In this document: piece after piece, positions 33,996-45,897 of the stretch
How positions within the stretch are numbered: position 1 is the first letter of the stretch
Layout: each line of letters opens with the position of its first letter
DNA from: Anthopleura xanthogrammica
Taxonomy: Eukaryota > Cnidaria > Anthozoa > Actiniaria > Actiniidae
Assembly (NCBI GenBank): GCA_964019055.1
Contig: OZ025207.1
Span: forward strand, 13,825,357 to 13,889,356
Reading direction: 5' to 3'
Length of the DNA stretch: 64,000 bases
The notes under the pieces: model-generated
What the model saw: only the letters and a program-made list of their open reading frames with translations
Told to the model about the DNA's origin: nothing
The model's database searches: none
Position numbers and translations under genes: made by a program

Positions 33996-35471
33996 TCACG
34001 GACGTTTTTTGACACAAACCATGTACGGTTTTGGATGCAGCACGATAGCCTCGTGTCCCTCTAATGAAGGCAGTTCACACCCTGGTGGAGTCTCAAACTT
34101 AAACTTCTGCAGGAGTCGACACAGAAAGAGAAACAACTCAGAGCGAGCAAGAACCTCGCCAAGACACACACGTGGACCTGCTCCAAATGGCAAAAACGTT
34201 CCTCCGGGAGGTGACTTGAATTTGCCTTCTTCATCCAAGAATCGGTCGATGTTAAACTTAAACGGGTCATGCCATATGGTAGGGTCGTGATGAAGCGACC
34301 ACAGGTTGGCCAGGATAGTAGTACCTTTTGGGATGTTATACCCCTCGAGAACTGTGTCGACTGTTGTCTTGTGTGGAATTGCAAGTGGCACCAGATTGGC
34401 TTTGCGTTGGGTTTCGGCAGTAAACGCCTCCAGTGTTGGCAACATTTTCTTATGGCTCAGACTGGGGAACTCATCACTGCCAATGACGTCATCAATTTCT
34501 TTATAAATTCGGTCTTGGAGATCAAGGTTGTGTAGCAAGTAGGCTATGGCCCAACCGAGGGTAGTGGAAGTGGTTTCAGAACCAGCGGTAAAGAGAGAAG
34601 TTATACCTCCGGACACAATGGTGGCATTATCAAGGTATTCCTGATTGGCGCTATCCTCTCTCTCAGCCTGATGTTTGGCGTACAAAAGGGCATCTGTGTA
34701 GTCACGGATCGTCTCGCCATCAAATTGCTTTTGATGCTCAAGAAATTTTTGACTCAAAAAGTCAAACCGTTGCTTGGCCAGGCTTGATAACACTTTTACT
34801 TGTTCGTCTTGGGGTAAAAAAGACTTCAAAAAAGGAAAAATCCGTCGAACAGAGGTGCCGATGAACTTGAATCTCGTGATCTGGTCGTTGATATTGTAAA
34901 TCTTAAGAAACTCCGGGTCATCAATTTCATATCTCTGACCAAGTAACTTTGTACAAATCACATTGGTCACAGAGATGTTGAATTGAATTGCAATATCCAG
35001 AGGCTTTCCAGCCTCAGCCTCCAATCTTTTGTCGAGTTCGTCGACTTCTTTTGAAATGACCTCTTGCAAGCGTCCCTCGCCGTAGACTTTAATAGCTGAG
35101 TGTCCAAGTTTACGGTAAAGTTTCCATTTTGCACCATAATCCATTATGGGCAGACCTGGGCCTCCTTCCGTACGAAATGGAGGTTCCGAACGACCAGCAA
35201 AGTCTTTTGACTTTCTGACGAGGGCTTCTTTGATGGCATCGCCACTCAGCACAATCATTAGATTGTGGCCAGCATACACGCGAAATATCTTGCCGTACTG
35301 CTCCCCCAATTTCGTCAAGCTGAGATGCATATTCTCTTGGCTTAGCAGTTTCGCGTTGCCGATGATAGGCCATGGTGCTGGACCAGGAGGCAAGTTTTTT
35401 CCACGAAATTCGAAAAAGAAGTGGTAAATGAAGAAGATCGTAACAGCGAATAGAGCAAGCTCTATAATCAT
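33996..35471 (-). CDS. Cytochrome P450, clan 2 type, intronless
   Basis: A heme-thiolate monooxygenase of 491 aa in one exon, the full usual length for a microsomal P450. It opens with an N-terminal membrane anchor (IIELALFAVTIFFIYHFF) and the proline hinge LPPGPAPWPIIGN. The I-helix is FTAGSETTST, the oxygen-activation motif, and ETQR is the K-helix ExxR. FNIDRF sits in the PERF position. The heme loop FGAGPRVCLGE has Cys436 as axial ligand. Motif spacing and the LPPGP/GNA start resemble CYP1/CYP2/CYP17-like enzymes of the ER. The substrate (steroid, xenobiotic or lipid) cannot be told. The ATG at 35469-35471 is followed directly by the anchor. The divergent neighbour on the plus strand starts 680 bp away. 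Confidence 0.95.
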   Translation of the reverse strand: MIIELALFAVTIFFIYHFFFEFRGKNLPPGPAPWPIIGNAKLLSQENMHLSLTKLGEQYGKIFRVYAGHNLMIVLSGDAIKEALVRKSKDFAGRSEPPFRTEGGPGLPIMDYGAKWKLYRKLGHSAIKVYGEGRLQEVISKEVDELDKRLEAEAGKPLDIAIQFNISVTNVICTKLLGQRYEIDDPEFLKIYNINDQITRFKFIGTSVRRIFPFLKSFLPQDEQVKVLSSLAKQRFDFLSQKFLEHQKQFDGETIRDYTDALLYAKHQAEREDSANQEYLDNATIVSGGITSLFTAGSETTSTTLGWAIAYLLHNLDLQDRIYKEIDDVIGSDEFPSLSHKKMLPTLEAFTAETQRKANLVPLAIPHKTTVDTVLEGYNIPKGTTILANLWSLHHDPTIWHDPFKFNIDRFLDEEGKFKSPPGGTFLPFGAGPRVCLGEVLARSELFLFLCRLLQKFKFETPPGCELPSLEGHEAIVLHPKPYMVCVKKRP

Positions 35472-36045
35472 CTTGACTCTTGCAGCTTCGTGTACTTTGC
35501 TGCTCGTCTAGCACAGTTGTCTCGGTTCACTGAAGCACGGTCTGGAATGTTTGAGTCAGTGTCAACATGATACTCCGGGCTTATTGATTGTGACACTACG
35601 GAAAAATCTGAATTGGCCATTCGGACACCGGATCTCAGGATCAACTTCATACATCATGAACTCAAGACTAATTATCCGCGGACAAGAAGACTTAACTATT
35701 TTTTCCCAAGGATGTGTATTGAAATTTTTAGTTTCTTCCGTTCACAGAAACAGCCGATTTTTATTTATACTTTTTATTATTAGCTTTAAAGCTCATTTAC
35801 TAAAGCAGATCAGGTAGCAATTTTTTAGGCTTTGACTAAAATTATCTAGGCTTCTCTAAAAAGTTACTAAAAAATAATCAGAGAATGAAAGAGAAGTGGG
35901 CAATTTACCATGGAAATAATTATTATTCGACAAATTTAAGGATGATTTTTAAAATCCTTGACAACTCGGGCTTCCTGTGGTTTAGTGCAGGCGCAGATAA
36001 TCAAGCCAGTGGTATATCAAAAAGCGCGGGAAACAAAATAAAAAT

Positions 36046-36055
36046 AAAATGGCGG
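36046..36055 (+). promoter_or_regulatory. aaaatggcgg motif, possible YY1-type site
   Basis: Lies 100 bp upstream of the CHTF8 ATG, in the 684-bp interval shared with the divergent P450. ATGGCGG cores near transcription starts are common in housekeeping genes. Regulatory use here is inferred from position only. Confidence 0.35.
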
Positions 36056-36154
36056 AGAGAGAAAGCATTGTTGTTGTTTGAGTCAATTTGTTTTTAAGAA
36101 CAACACAATTCGTAGATAAATATTAAGATTGGGTTGGAGGGAAGAAGTGAGAAA

Positions 36155-38703
36155 ATGGTGCAGATCTTGATGACCATGTAAGTAATGTTTTTCGTTTAAG
36201 AATTTTGTCCGAAAATTTGTTATGTTTCCTTTATTCAAGTGCATTCAATTACTCGATGCATAACAGTATATTTCTGTTGCCCAAAAGTCGATCTGTGGGA
36301 TAATTCATCGTGTGACTTAGGATAGGTTTGTAGATCGTCAGATCAGAACCAATTTGTTGTCAGAAATCGATCAGACTAATAGAATATATATATGAAACAA
36401 CAATTGGTAAAGATAATGATAAACTTGCGTGATTTTCGATCGGAATTAGGGAAAATCAATGATTAATTTGATCTTAATCGTTATCAATCGATCCGTTACA
36501 ATCAGTGACAAAGTTATGATTATTTTTTTATCATTTAAGGTACTGACACACGATGTGACATTGCCTGCAATAGGTTTTTAGGGGAATGTCACATGTTGCG
36601 ACTTCTCTTGCAGCATCACATGAAATTGGCTAGGTGCAGTTACCAAGTTCTATGTTTACAAAGCTGATGAAATCAAAATTATTGCATTTCATTGGCTGAG
36701 AACATTGTGAAACTTGTCGCCCAACTTCACACACACTGATCTCCCCATTCCAGGCAATGTCGCATGGTGTGTCCATGCTTTAAAGCTTAATGTCAATCAA
36801 TTAAGCTTAAATTTACTTTCAAGTAGATATCAGTGACAGATAATGCCTGAATCAAATGTTTACCATACAAAATGGACACCAAATTGCAAGGGATAGTTGT
36901 AGTTAATGATGCCATATAAATGCAAAATGTCCTATTGCAGTGAGTTTGACTGAGAAAATTCATTTAAGGAGGCTTGAAATGGATTTCCTTGAACGAGCCC
37001 ACACTCTTAAATGACGTAGCACTGAATCATTTGAAATGGAAATAGGGAAATTTTGTCCCAAAAAACCTCATACTCAAACTAAAATAACTCAAAAACTGGA
37101 CAGTATTTTTTTCTTAAACTTTGCATGTGGCTTTTATTTAATGGCTAAGAAAACATTTAAAAAAATTCTGTAATGGGGAACGTCCTAAAATAAACTTCAT
37201 TGCATGGATCTGAAGTTGGCTATTATTGAAAAGAGCACAGCTGTGTACTATCCTAAATCGAACATGTCCAGAGGGTTATCAGAAATCATGGTAAATTAAG
37301 ATTAATAATGAGTACTTACTTCTTCTAAAGGGATCCACTAGTCCAAGAATGGACCATAATAGAACTCCAAGGTGCTTTAGAGACAAGAGAGGATGTTAGC
37401 CTGGAGGGCAGACATATTGGGGATCTACATTTTGACAGCATGGTATGAATTATCTTTGAGTATGAAAATAATAATAAAACAATCTTTGTTTACACATGGC
37501 AGGCTTAAAAACTTGAAGCTTATAGAGGCATGTATCCCCAATACACACTCCTTGCTGCTCGAATATTCTATGGTTACAACTCTCAACTCACATGTTGCTT
37601 TTTACAGAGGGAAGTGAACTGGAGAAAAACCCTTGTAGCATAGGAGAGAACAACACATCAAACAAACTCAATTCACATACTAGTTTGAACGGAACTCAAA
37701 CACAAGGCCCTTGCCACATTTAGCTTTGCATTAGTGAGAGGATGATGCCTTGGCAGCATAGACCACCCATATTATATGTTGTACTAATGTGATTCAAAGA
37801 TTTTTCTCAGATTCTTTGGGTTTCCTCCCTCATCAAAACCTTAAAAACTCAGTTCTAATTAACTTGTGAGTTAGCTGTGCCCTGACTAATAGTTGTTGTT
37901 GTTTCAGTGTTTGATCACGGTGACACCGGGGATCACAGACAATGTTTTCATAAATCCACTAATCACAAAATATGATTAATGAATAGCCTTGTTGCAAGGA
38001 TTTAGGATGTAATACTAATTTTCATGAATCACAATCTTCAAAATAAGCAAATCATGCATCACGGGGGGACTGAAATTCACGAATCACTGACTTATTTTTT
38101 TGAATTTCACAAAACACGGTCCAAAAAGGTAGAATCATGCATTACCAACAATCCCTGTGCCACCTTGTTTGATAAATTGATTCTTGGTGCTTGTTTAAAA
38201 AAAAAAACAATTAACTTCAAAAATCCTTTTTTTTTATCAAATTACTCTCATCAGCCTCTAGCTGGGTTAACTCTCAGATCAAATTGGAAATTAGCTTGTT
38301 AGGTTTTGTACAGGGAGGAAAGCCCAGAGAGAAACCCTTGAATCAAGGGGGGGGGGGGGGAAGAATTGAACCCCAGAAGTGCACCACTGCTGTTATACTA
38401 CCCTTGATTCCCTGAACATACCATGTTTAGATGATTTTAACCAAAGTTCTTAATTTTATTTTTCAGGGTATTCCACAGTTAATCATTGGCCATCATCTTC
38501 TTACTGGCAAAGTAGTAAATCTGGACAAGCCTTATGCGGTCATGAAGAGAAATGCCTCTGTTGAACCAATGGAGATTGAAAATGATTCAGGAAAGAATAG
38601 AAAGCAAACAGAATTTAATGTGGTAGCTCTTGTGAAAAGAAAAATTGTCTTTAAGAGCAGACCCAAGCCTATAATTATTAAGACAGAGCCAATCAGAAAT
38701 TAG
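36155..38703 (+). CDS. CHTF8: CTF8-like RFC clamp-loader subunit
   Basis: Three exons: 36155-36177 (23 bp, MVQILMT), 37331-37442 and 38467-38703. Phases are 2 then 0 and the splice sites are canonical. They give 372 bp, 123 aa; the vertebrate protein is about 121 aa. The middle exon reads VQEWTIIELQGALETRED and HIGDLHF. The last reads GIPQLIIGHHLLTGKVVNL, DKPYAVMK, then VALVKRKIVFKSRPKPII. These match the conserved CTF8 order: MVQI start, E-W-ELQG, GDLH, GIP-LIxGHHxLxGK, RPKPII. CTF8 joins CTF18 and DCC1 in an alternative replication factor C complex that loads PCNA and supports sister-chromatid cohesion in the nucleus. The acidic MEIENDSG insert before the last strands is the variable part. 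Confidence 0.92.
37590..37900. mobile_element. SINE-like repeat in CHTF8 intron 2
   Basis: Contains gcataggagagaacaacaca, tttcctccctcatcaaaacc and gtgagttagctgtgccctgact. The last element recurs as gtgagttagccatgccctgact at about 48015 and the others resemble 53500-53690. Boundaries are unclear. Confidence 0.4.
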
Positions 38704-39308
38704 AAAAGTGCCAGTAGATTTTTTCTGGATGCAGCACATGCTGTTTCACCCTGTCCAAATAAAATATGATTATGCAAAGACTTTCCCAAAAATAACTTTT
38801 CTATCATAGTTTGTTTTGGGTTTGGCAATGGTATATCAGCTAAGCATCTGATAGGAATGTGTAGTTGTTGCACAGTGACAAGCCTTTGGGTGAGCCAAAA
38901 AAACCAGCAATGAGTAAAAATGCACAGCCATATCAGATGGTTAGCCAACAAATAAGTTGTCAGTTATAAAATTCTGTGAATAAGTTTAACTATTTCTGCT
39001 TTTTGTACTTAACTTCACATGACTTGACGGTTGGCATTCAACTGTTACTATACTGCTACTATACTATACTGTCTCATATTGTTTATGCGTCCTTGTGGTT
39101 GTAGAGGCTTTGGACCATCACATGATGGCAGCTATGATAGGAGGCACAAAAATAGTCTTTTTTTTTTCTGGGAAACTGGATTTTTTTCATGTTGTGTGGT
39201 ATGGAACAGCATGTCATGGTATGACACAATATTGTATGACACCCTGTAAGGTACCCTATGCAATTGCACAATGTGCAAGGCATAACATGGCACAATATGT
39301 ATTGCATC

Positions 39309-39774
39309 GAGAGCATAAATTAGAGAGGGAAACTTCTCATAATACAGCGTGTGCCATGTGAATTCCCGGTTGGGCTATTTTTAGCATTCGCATTAAGTCA
39401 ATTTTCGCCATACCCTACTCCTGTGGTCAAAAATTGTATACTTCATCTAAACCTGGAAGTAGCGAAAGCATGTAAAGATAATTTGGGAAAAACATAAATT
39501 TCGCGTCTTTTTGAGTGTTCAAAAGCCTCAGTCGTGTTTTATTAGAGAACAGAACATAGCCAATCCTGATCTTTTTGCTTTATCTAATAGATTTTTTGGA
39601 AAAAAGTGAGAAAAATCGACGAAAAGTATGTTGTTTTTGAGCGCGCTGCGCGCGTGCACGCCATCAAAAAAATTAAAAACCAAACGACCGCCTTTGGATG
39701 CTAAAAATTGCCCAACCGGGAATTCACATGGAGCGCGCTGTATTAAGAAGTTTCTCTCTCTTATTTATGCTCTC
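39309..39774. mobile_element. Foldback element, ~85-bp arms
   Basis: The left arm runs from gagcataaattagagaggga to gtgaattcccggttgggcta. The right arm runs back through gcccaaccgggaattcacat to tctctcttatttatgctctc. The interior contains gttttattagagaacagaac followed by atctttttgctttatctaat, the same core as the hairpin at 6080-6200. Confidence 0.75.
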
Positions 39775-40581
39775 TTGAATGTATGGTACGAAAATATTGG
39801 TTGAAACAATAGGTTTTAAATCACTTGGTCCCTTTGCCCTTCAGAACATTCCAAACAAAGGTTTTTGACCTCATGGGGATAAACATGGCCACTAAAGCCC
39901 ATGGTCTCATGGTATATGGTCCTTTTTCTCATTCCGGTTACATACCATTGACTGTGATCCTTGACTGTAAATCTAGATAAGTCGGCCACCTTTTCTTTCC
40001 TTTTCTTACTTTGTGTAACCTTGCCCTGTCTAGGACAAGAAATTGATATCATGATGAGGAATGGTTACTTTTCCTTGACTTTAGATAAGTATTCTATTTA
40101 GTAGTAAGTTAACTGTAGTTGGGTCCATAGGTTGTAAAGTACGTAAAAATGAGGATGATAAGGTATTTTTTTTACGTAAATAAAGAGTCTATCGACTTAC
40201 TTTGGCTGGTCGTGGTTCATCAGTAAAGTGCACAGGTGCGTATTGTTTGTGTCAGACTCGAGTCACGCCTAACGACAAGACTCATAAGACTCGGGTTACT
40301 AGGCAACGCAAATGAAAATAGTCACGATATATAACAATGCAAAGCAGTAAATATGGCCATAAAAGGTAGTCGATAAAGCGATGTTGCTTTGTTTAAGACT
40401 TCAGAGTCTGTTGCTCTTACGTAGAACACGATGGCGAATGATGTCAACACTCTCTTTTTTGATTGTCTTCGGTTTTTTCGTTAATGTTAATGAAATCTCT
40501 AGGCACGGAAGGTGGAGCCGGGGGGAGCTGCACTTTTTACTTTTTCTAACTTTATCTTAGTAAAAAAGATTTGAGTCATTC

Positions 40582-40605
40582 CCCCCTCCCCCCCCCCCCC
40601 CACCC

Positions 40606-40636
<31 letters not shown>

Positions 40637-40648
40637 ACACACACACTT
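40582..40648. repeat. (C)n(CA)n low-complexity tract
   Basis: About 38 C residues with single interruptions run into nine or ten CA dinucleotides. Similar tracts lie at 33606-33645 and, as poly-G, at about 38348. Confidence 0.9.
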
Positions 40649-41202
40649 AAAAATTGCTCCAAAAAATAAAAAATATGTATAGCCCCCATCCCAATTAAAA
40701 AAGTGCTCCACGGTGGCCTGCAGGGTGGCACTTTTTGTAACTTAGCTGGGATCCATAAAGACCTAGAGCTCCTGCGAACCCCCTCCCCCAGACTCACACA
40801 AAACAAACCATCACTCGTCCGGTTTTCCAATTAGAATAAAAACCTTGTCCAAGAAACAACTAGTAATATCCGTTTTCGAGCAAAACATGAGCAGAAACTC
40901 CGTAAAATCAGAGTTTCAAATTCCGGGATTTTCTAGCTACATTCTTAAACCTGTTATACCTAGCAACGGTAACTAAGGGGAGTATAGGAAACAGAATTTA
41001 CTTGACTTGTGCAAGCTGAGTACCCTTACGTATTCAGTGTCTTAAATAACCCAATTTTCGTGCATATGCCTCGGCTATTCTTATTAAACCAGCTATATAT
41101 ATATGACTTTTCTTATTGGCTGTCTTACAGCTAAGAAACTCTTTGTAATTAATTATACGTCAAATAAATCACTATGACCAAGAATACGCAAAACTATTAT
41201 AT

Positions 41203-41275
41203 GCATGACGTATCATTGTCGTAAGCGTCATAGCAAAGAAATATATCCGTTGCCAAGGCATTTCCTATAAAAAGG
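41203..41275 (+). promoter_or_regulatory. TATA box with TGACG elements, intronless gene A
   Basis: tataaaaagg at 41266-41275 lies 110 bp upstream of the ATG. tgacgtat (about 41206) and gcgtcatagc (about 41226) lie 40-60 bp above it. The gcgtcatagc 10-mer is shared with the promoter of gene B at 45898. CREB/ATF or AP-1 type binding is inference. Confidence 0.55.
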
Positions 41276-41375
41276 GAAAATATTTTCACTCGTAACTTCA
41301 TTGGGAAATTATTCCTTCATTGTATTTTTCCTTATTCTCTTCGAGATACTTGTTTCGAATTTCGTTTTTCTACCA

Positions 41376-42149
41376 ATGGAAAACAAGAAAGCTGTACCAG
41401 CTGTGAAGGTTCGTGGAACACAAAAGGTCAAGGAAAATAGTAAAAGGCAGGAAAAGAAAAATAGAGAATTGGCGACCCAAGCGAAAAGTCCGAACGTTAG
41501 TTCATCGAAAGAAGCGGCAGTTACCGACAGTCAAACGAAGAAAGGGCCCCAGAAACGCAGACAGAGAAGAATGACGTTAACAATAAAGGAAGTAGAACTT
41601 CCCAACGGCGACAGGAAACAGTCACTTCGATCACCAGGTAATAAGGACGAAGGTGCCATCAGTCCAAAATGTACAAGCTCTAAGAAAAAGAAAGAAGGTT
41701 CAAATGGAGTGCAGTTTCCAATTAAATCCCCGTTACCAAAAATACAATCGGGAGTGGCACGAACAGATGCCTCAAGCCCACAAACAAGCAGAGCCGGCGA
41801 CTCACTGGACCCCGAAATGGCTTGCGAAAAAGAGGAAGGATCCCGTTCACCACAGTCACCTGGAAGAAAAAAGGGGCTTGTTCAGGAGCCAATTTATCTC
41901 AAGAATTCTTCAGCTCCATCGTCACCCACAACCGGCCAACGCTCTCTCCATTTGCCTACCAATGAGGACAACTCAAGCAACAAAAGGTTGACAAAATCAG
42001 TTTTCTCGCGAAGAAAAGCTGGTTTCGCTTGTGACACTAAAGATGACGGCCAAGACTCAAGTGAGAGACGTCGAGAGGCTCTCTGCAGTACCACCGACAT
42101 GTTTTGTACCGAGCGAAGATCAGTTCGCATTGTCAGGAAAAAATTCTAA
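41376..42149 (+). CDS. Intronless basic disordered protein, gene A
   Basis: 257 aa, single exon; the reading is open upstream but the first in-frame ATG is 41376. I do not recognise the family. The protein is rich in Lys, Arg, Ser and Pro with many SP sites, has a KKGPQKRRQRR cluster (55-65) that could be a nuclear signal, and has no membrane segment. Two blocks are shared with the ORF at 46075. One is GLVQEPIYLK (167-176). The other is the C-terminal RRREALCSTTDM (231-242) plus RIVRKKF (251-257), and both proteins stop right after KKF. Conservation of the end against a loose middle suggests a short binding motif at the C-terminus. The TATA-driven, intron-free layout is typical of rapidly induced genes, but that is inference. 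Confidence 0.8.
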   Translation: MENKKAVPAVKVRGTQKVKENSKRQEKKNRELATQAKSPNVSSSKEAAVTDSQTKKGPQKRRQRRMTLTIKEVELPNGDRKQSLRSPGNKDEGAISPKCTSSKKKKEGSNGVQFPIKSPLPKIQSGVARTDASSPQTSRAGDSLDPEMACEKEEGSRSPQSPGRKKGLVQEPIYLKNSSAPSSPTTGQRSLHLPTNEDNSSNKRLTKSVFSRRKAGFACDTKDDGQDSSERRREALCSTTDMFCTERRSVRIVRKKF

Positions 42150-42837
42150 TTACACTGAAATACTGCCAATATCTTGTTAAAACGATTGAATCAGATTACC
42201 CAGCATAGCGTAATTTGTCTGGTTATATCTACTAATCATAATTGGTGAACTGTCCAAAAATCCCGTTTTTTTTGTTTGTTTTTGTTTAAATACTTCTACC
42301 CAGGCCACTCAACTTTGTGTATATGCATGTATGAATTTACGTGCGACTTTATTACTGTTTTACGGTCGTCATAGCCTCCGTGTTGCTTGAATTTAATTAA
42401 CACACTTCGACAAAAGCCTTTGGTTACACTGAACTAAGATGGCGTTCATTTTTGACCAACTGTTCATTTTTGTTTTACTTATATAATCATAACTTATATT
42501 CTCAATTACCTATGTATATATTCATAGATGCCAGTCGAGTGTAATACATCACTAATGATGTATGCATATAGTAGATCTGTCCGTTAAATAGCTAACCGCT
42601 GAGAACACAAACCTGTAATTTATTCAATAAAATTGAAGTTAGACCTATACATTAACATTAAATGTGGTATATCACTGTCACCGCCAAAGCAGCCCTTCAC
42701 CTCTTGAGCGCGGTTAAATTATGGGAACAAGAGTTTTGGCTCCAGTTTGTGCTCTAGCGCTAACTGGCTGATGAGAATATACCCGATAAACCGTAATATC
42801 GCAAATAACAAATCTGTAATAGTTTAGTACATTCACC

Positions 42838-43062
42838 CAATATACCCTATCACCTCAAACTCTATACCCTACTACCTCAAGCCCTATACCCTACCACCTC
42901 AAACCCTATACCCTACCACCTCAAGCCCTATACCCTACCACCTCAAACCATATGCCCTACCACCTCAAACCCTATACCCTACCACCTCAAACTCTATACC
43001 CTACTACCTCAAGCCCTAAACCCTACCACCTCAAACCATATACCCTACAACCTCAAACCTAG
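42838..43062. repeat. 21-bp minisatellite, about 10 copies
   Basis: Unit ctataccctaccacctcaaac with tact, caagc and catatg variants. Lies about 0.7 kb after gene A. Confidence 0.92.
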
Positions 43063-43771
43063 GATTAGGGAAATCAGGGTTCGCACGGGTTTTGGAAAGT
43101 TTTGGAAGTTGATGATGGATTTTTCCAACTAGTACCTTGAAAGATTTGGAAAATTGATTTATGGTCCACTAGGCTATGGAAGAGTTATGGATTTTTCGTA
43201 GCTTGTCTAGTTTATACCTTGCAAATAATTGTTTTTGTTGTAAAGCACCGACGATGTTTTTGTCGGCACTGTACGTGTGCAGTATTGTTTTGCATTGGTA
43301 AATGTATTTCGGATGTTTCAGTTTCATGAATTTGGCTTTATTTTTGCGCTATGTGTGGTTTTGGAAATTTGAATCAAACGGCTTTGAAAAGTTTTGGAAA
43401 AGCTTTGGAAATTCTCACATCAGTGATTGCCTCTCCGTGATAACACATCGTTTTCCATACCTAAAAACGGCTCCTAGACTAAATAAGTGTACATGGTAAA
43501 ACTACAGGGGAATTGAGTCATGCAAACACCAACGGGTGAGTAACGAAAACCCCTCATATACAACCTACCGGGGCATGTAAAAACTACATGACACCAGACT
43601 AAGCACCTCGACTACTGTTGTCCTGACTGTCCTGAGGCCATGGTTCACCTATGGGCTTCGGTGGTGTTACGGTAAAACCAAAGAAAACATTCGCAGTCTA
43701 GCACTTACAGCCGGTACGGCGTACCAAAGCAAATGAGGCCGAAATAAAAAGGCAACATTGCGTGCAACATC

Positions 43772-44082
43772 CAGGGGCGGATCCAGGATTTTACAAAGGG
43801 GGGTGGCTAACTCTAAAAAAATATTAAAAGGATAGATCTAGGGTTGCGGACAACTCTTTAGGTCCAGGCAATGCAAAATTCATATCATACATTTATTATT
43901 TGTAAAAATAACTCGATATCTCGGACACCTCTAGTATATTACGGACTTTCCCCCAGCCCTTGAATGTCTGTAAGATAGAGGTTCCACTGTAAGTGCACCT
44001 ATTTTTCCTGTTTTAAGCCCTGCAAAGAGGGGGGTGGCTAGCCACCCAATCCACCCCCCCCCCCCCCTTGGATCCGCCCCTG
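43772..44082. mobile_element. hAT-like MITE, caggggcggatccagg family
   Basis: Begins caggggcggatccaggattt and ends ccttggatccgcccctg, with inner ggggtggctaac and gggtggctagccaccc arms. Related copies lie at 56195-56768, 56846-57120 and 61571-61731. hAT affinity is suggested by the CAGGGGCGG-type terminus only. Confidence 0.75.
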
Positions 44083-44390
44083 TCATCACACTAAAATATA
44101 AAAAATTGAACTTCTGTTTTATTATTTTTATGTCATTTGTATTATCCTTGTAAATTAAGCGGAAAAATCGAGATTTTCTGTGATTTGGCTGCTGAAAAAG
44201 TACTGTAATCATAATGTTGCAAGCAATGTTGCATGGAATGTTGCACCGTGTATCTGAGCCTTAAGACTCACTAGTTTAAAAAGACAACCGCCGACCCGGG
44301 GGCATGTAAAGTGTTTCTCACGTTTGTATCACACACGAGAAAGCATGTTACACGTACTTGTTTCATGGCTGTTTTGGCGGTGAAAATAGT

Positions 44391-44503
44391 AGCCAAACGT
44401 TATATTCTCAGCCGGCACCATCGCTCCAGGCGTCCTACTGGCCCATCCAAACGTTATATTCTCAGCCGGCACCATCACTCCAGGCATCCTATTGGCCCAT
44501 CCT
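44391..44503. repeat. 54-bp tandem duplication
   Basis: aaacgttatattctcagccg to ggcccatcc occurs twice in a row with three differences. Encodes nothing recognisable. Confidence 0.88.
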
Positions 44504-44837
44504 GATTAAGATATATGACAGCCGTTTCCGGAGGCGACAGGGAGCAAACGGCCTCATCTGGGCAAAATGGCAGGAGGGTTGGGTGCTGTTTTGTCCTCGA
44601 GCTCCAAGACCGTATGCACAAAGAAGTCTGAGGACTGGTATTTATACCCGGACGAATAAGCTATCCCCGGGGATCAATGGGGGTTGGAATGTGAGAATAA
44701 CCACGGGATACGGAAATTGGAGGCTTCGTAGCTTGCATGGGTGACGGATATTTATACTGAACAATTCAAGACAAAGCGTTGAAATGTCTGAGTTCGCAAA
44801 ATATTGAGAATCGCAGTAAAAGTCCGATTGAAAGACA

Positions 44838-45192
44838 AATACTCCAGTTTCGCATTCGATGCAAGCTGCTGTTTTTGAAGACCATGGACTTATTTGCACA
44901 GGCTTAGCCTCGTTTATAAGTCAGCTATTCAACGACATCATTAAACTTCCGTGGGATTTCAAAACATTGGTATTGTTCAACTTACACATTCTTTACATTA
45001 CAGTTGAGTTTTGCAAATCATTAGCAACAGCCAACTGTTATGTAAAGAATGTGCAAGTTAAATAATACCAATCCCACGGACTTTTAATGATGTCGTTGAA
45101 TGGATGACTTATAAACGAGGCTAAGCCTGGGCAAATGAGTCTGGGGTCTTCAAAAACAGCGGTTTGCATCGAATGCGAAACTGGAGTATTCC
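44838..45192. mobile_element. Large foldback element, ~160-bp arms
   Basis: Left arm from tactccagtttcgcattcga through ataagtcagctattcaacga to acattctttacat. The right arm returns through taaagaatgtgcaagtta, cgttgaatggatgactta and tcgaatgcgaaactggagta. The central loop is short. A transcript across it would form a long imperfect duplex. Confidence 0.8.
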
Positions 45193-45897
45193 AATAACTA
45201 TACTGAAAATTCAGATTCAGTTTAAGTATGTGTTTTAAGTTATGTTTTGGCTCTGTCAAACCTAAACCACCGTTACAGTTAACCAATCATATTGTAGAAA
45301 AAAAACCAAATCATTCCACTTGAGTCAATCAGGAGCCAAGACATTATTTATCTGGCAGTCAACTTAGATGTTACCAATTGCAACAACTCGTGGAAGTGAA
45401 GTAGTGTGATTGGCCGAAGTCAAAATACAACGGATTCCTGATTGGTTTAAGCTTTAACTCAACACGTTGCATGTGATTGGTTAAACTTTGTTCCCCTTTA
45501 GAGTAAAATCCAAAACTGTCACAAGTGAATTGGTAAGGGCGTAACCTCCACTAGCAGTTCTAAAGGGCAAGAACTGGTGACGCGTGTGTGTGGGTGTGTA
45601 TCACGAAATCAGTCCTTTTTAGGCAATAGTATATGTAACTGTAAGAACTGATGTTTTTTTCTGCTGTTGTCAGAGGCGACGGAAACGGGGGGAGGGAGCT
45701 AGAGCACCAACAAAAACGTTTGGGAGGCCGCAGCCTCCCTCCCCCAACTTAGGGTAGTTTCGAATTCCAGCAGTGTATTTTGCTTGTTTGATTACATTTA
45801 CAGGGTGGATTTGGATTTGACGATTGTAGCCCCCTGTGTTTTTTTGGGGGAAGTTGAAAGAGTTTAGCTGTTTTTCTTAGCTTCTGTTTTTTTTTTT

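Larger units (their letters stand above)
38704..41200. other. Intergenic, repeats only
   Basis: Holds the foldback element at 39309-39774 and a low-complexity tract at 40582-40648. A degenerate inverted repeat lies around 40501-40740 (ggtggagccgggg and ccacggtggcctg). No gene recognised. Confidence 0.5.

Noticed and set aside
41301..41375. Hydrophobic N-terminal extension of gene A
   Set aside because: It would start from TTG only. The in-frame ATG at 41376 gives a protein comparable to gene B, which has no such leader.
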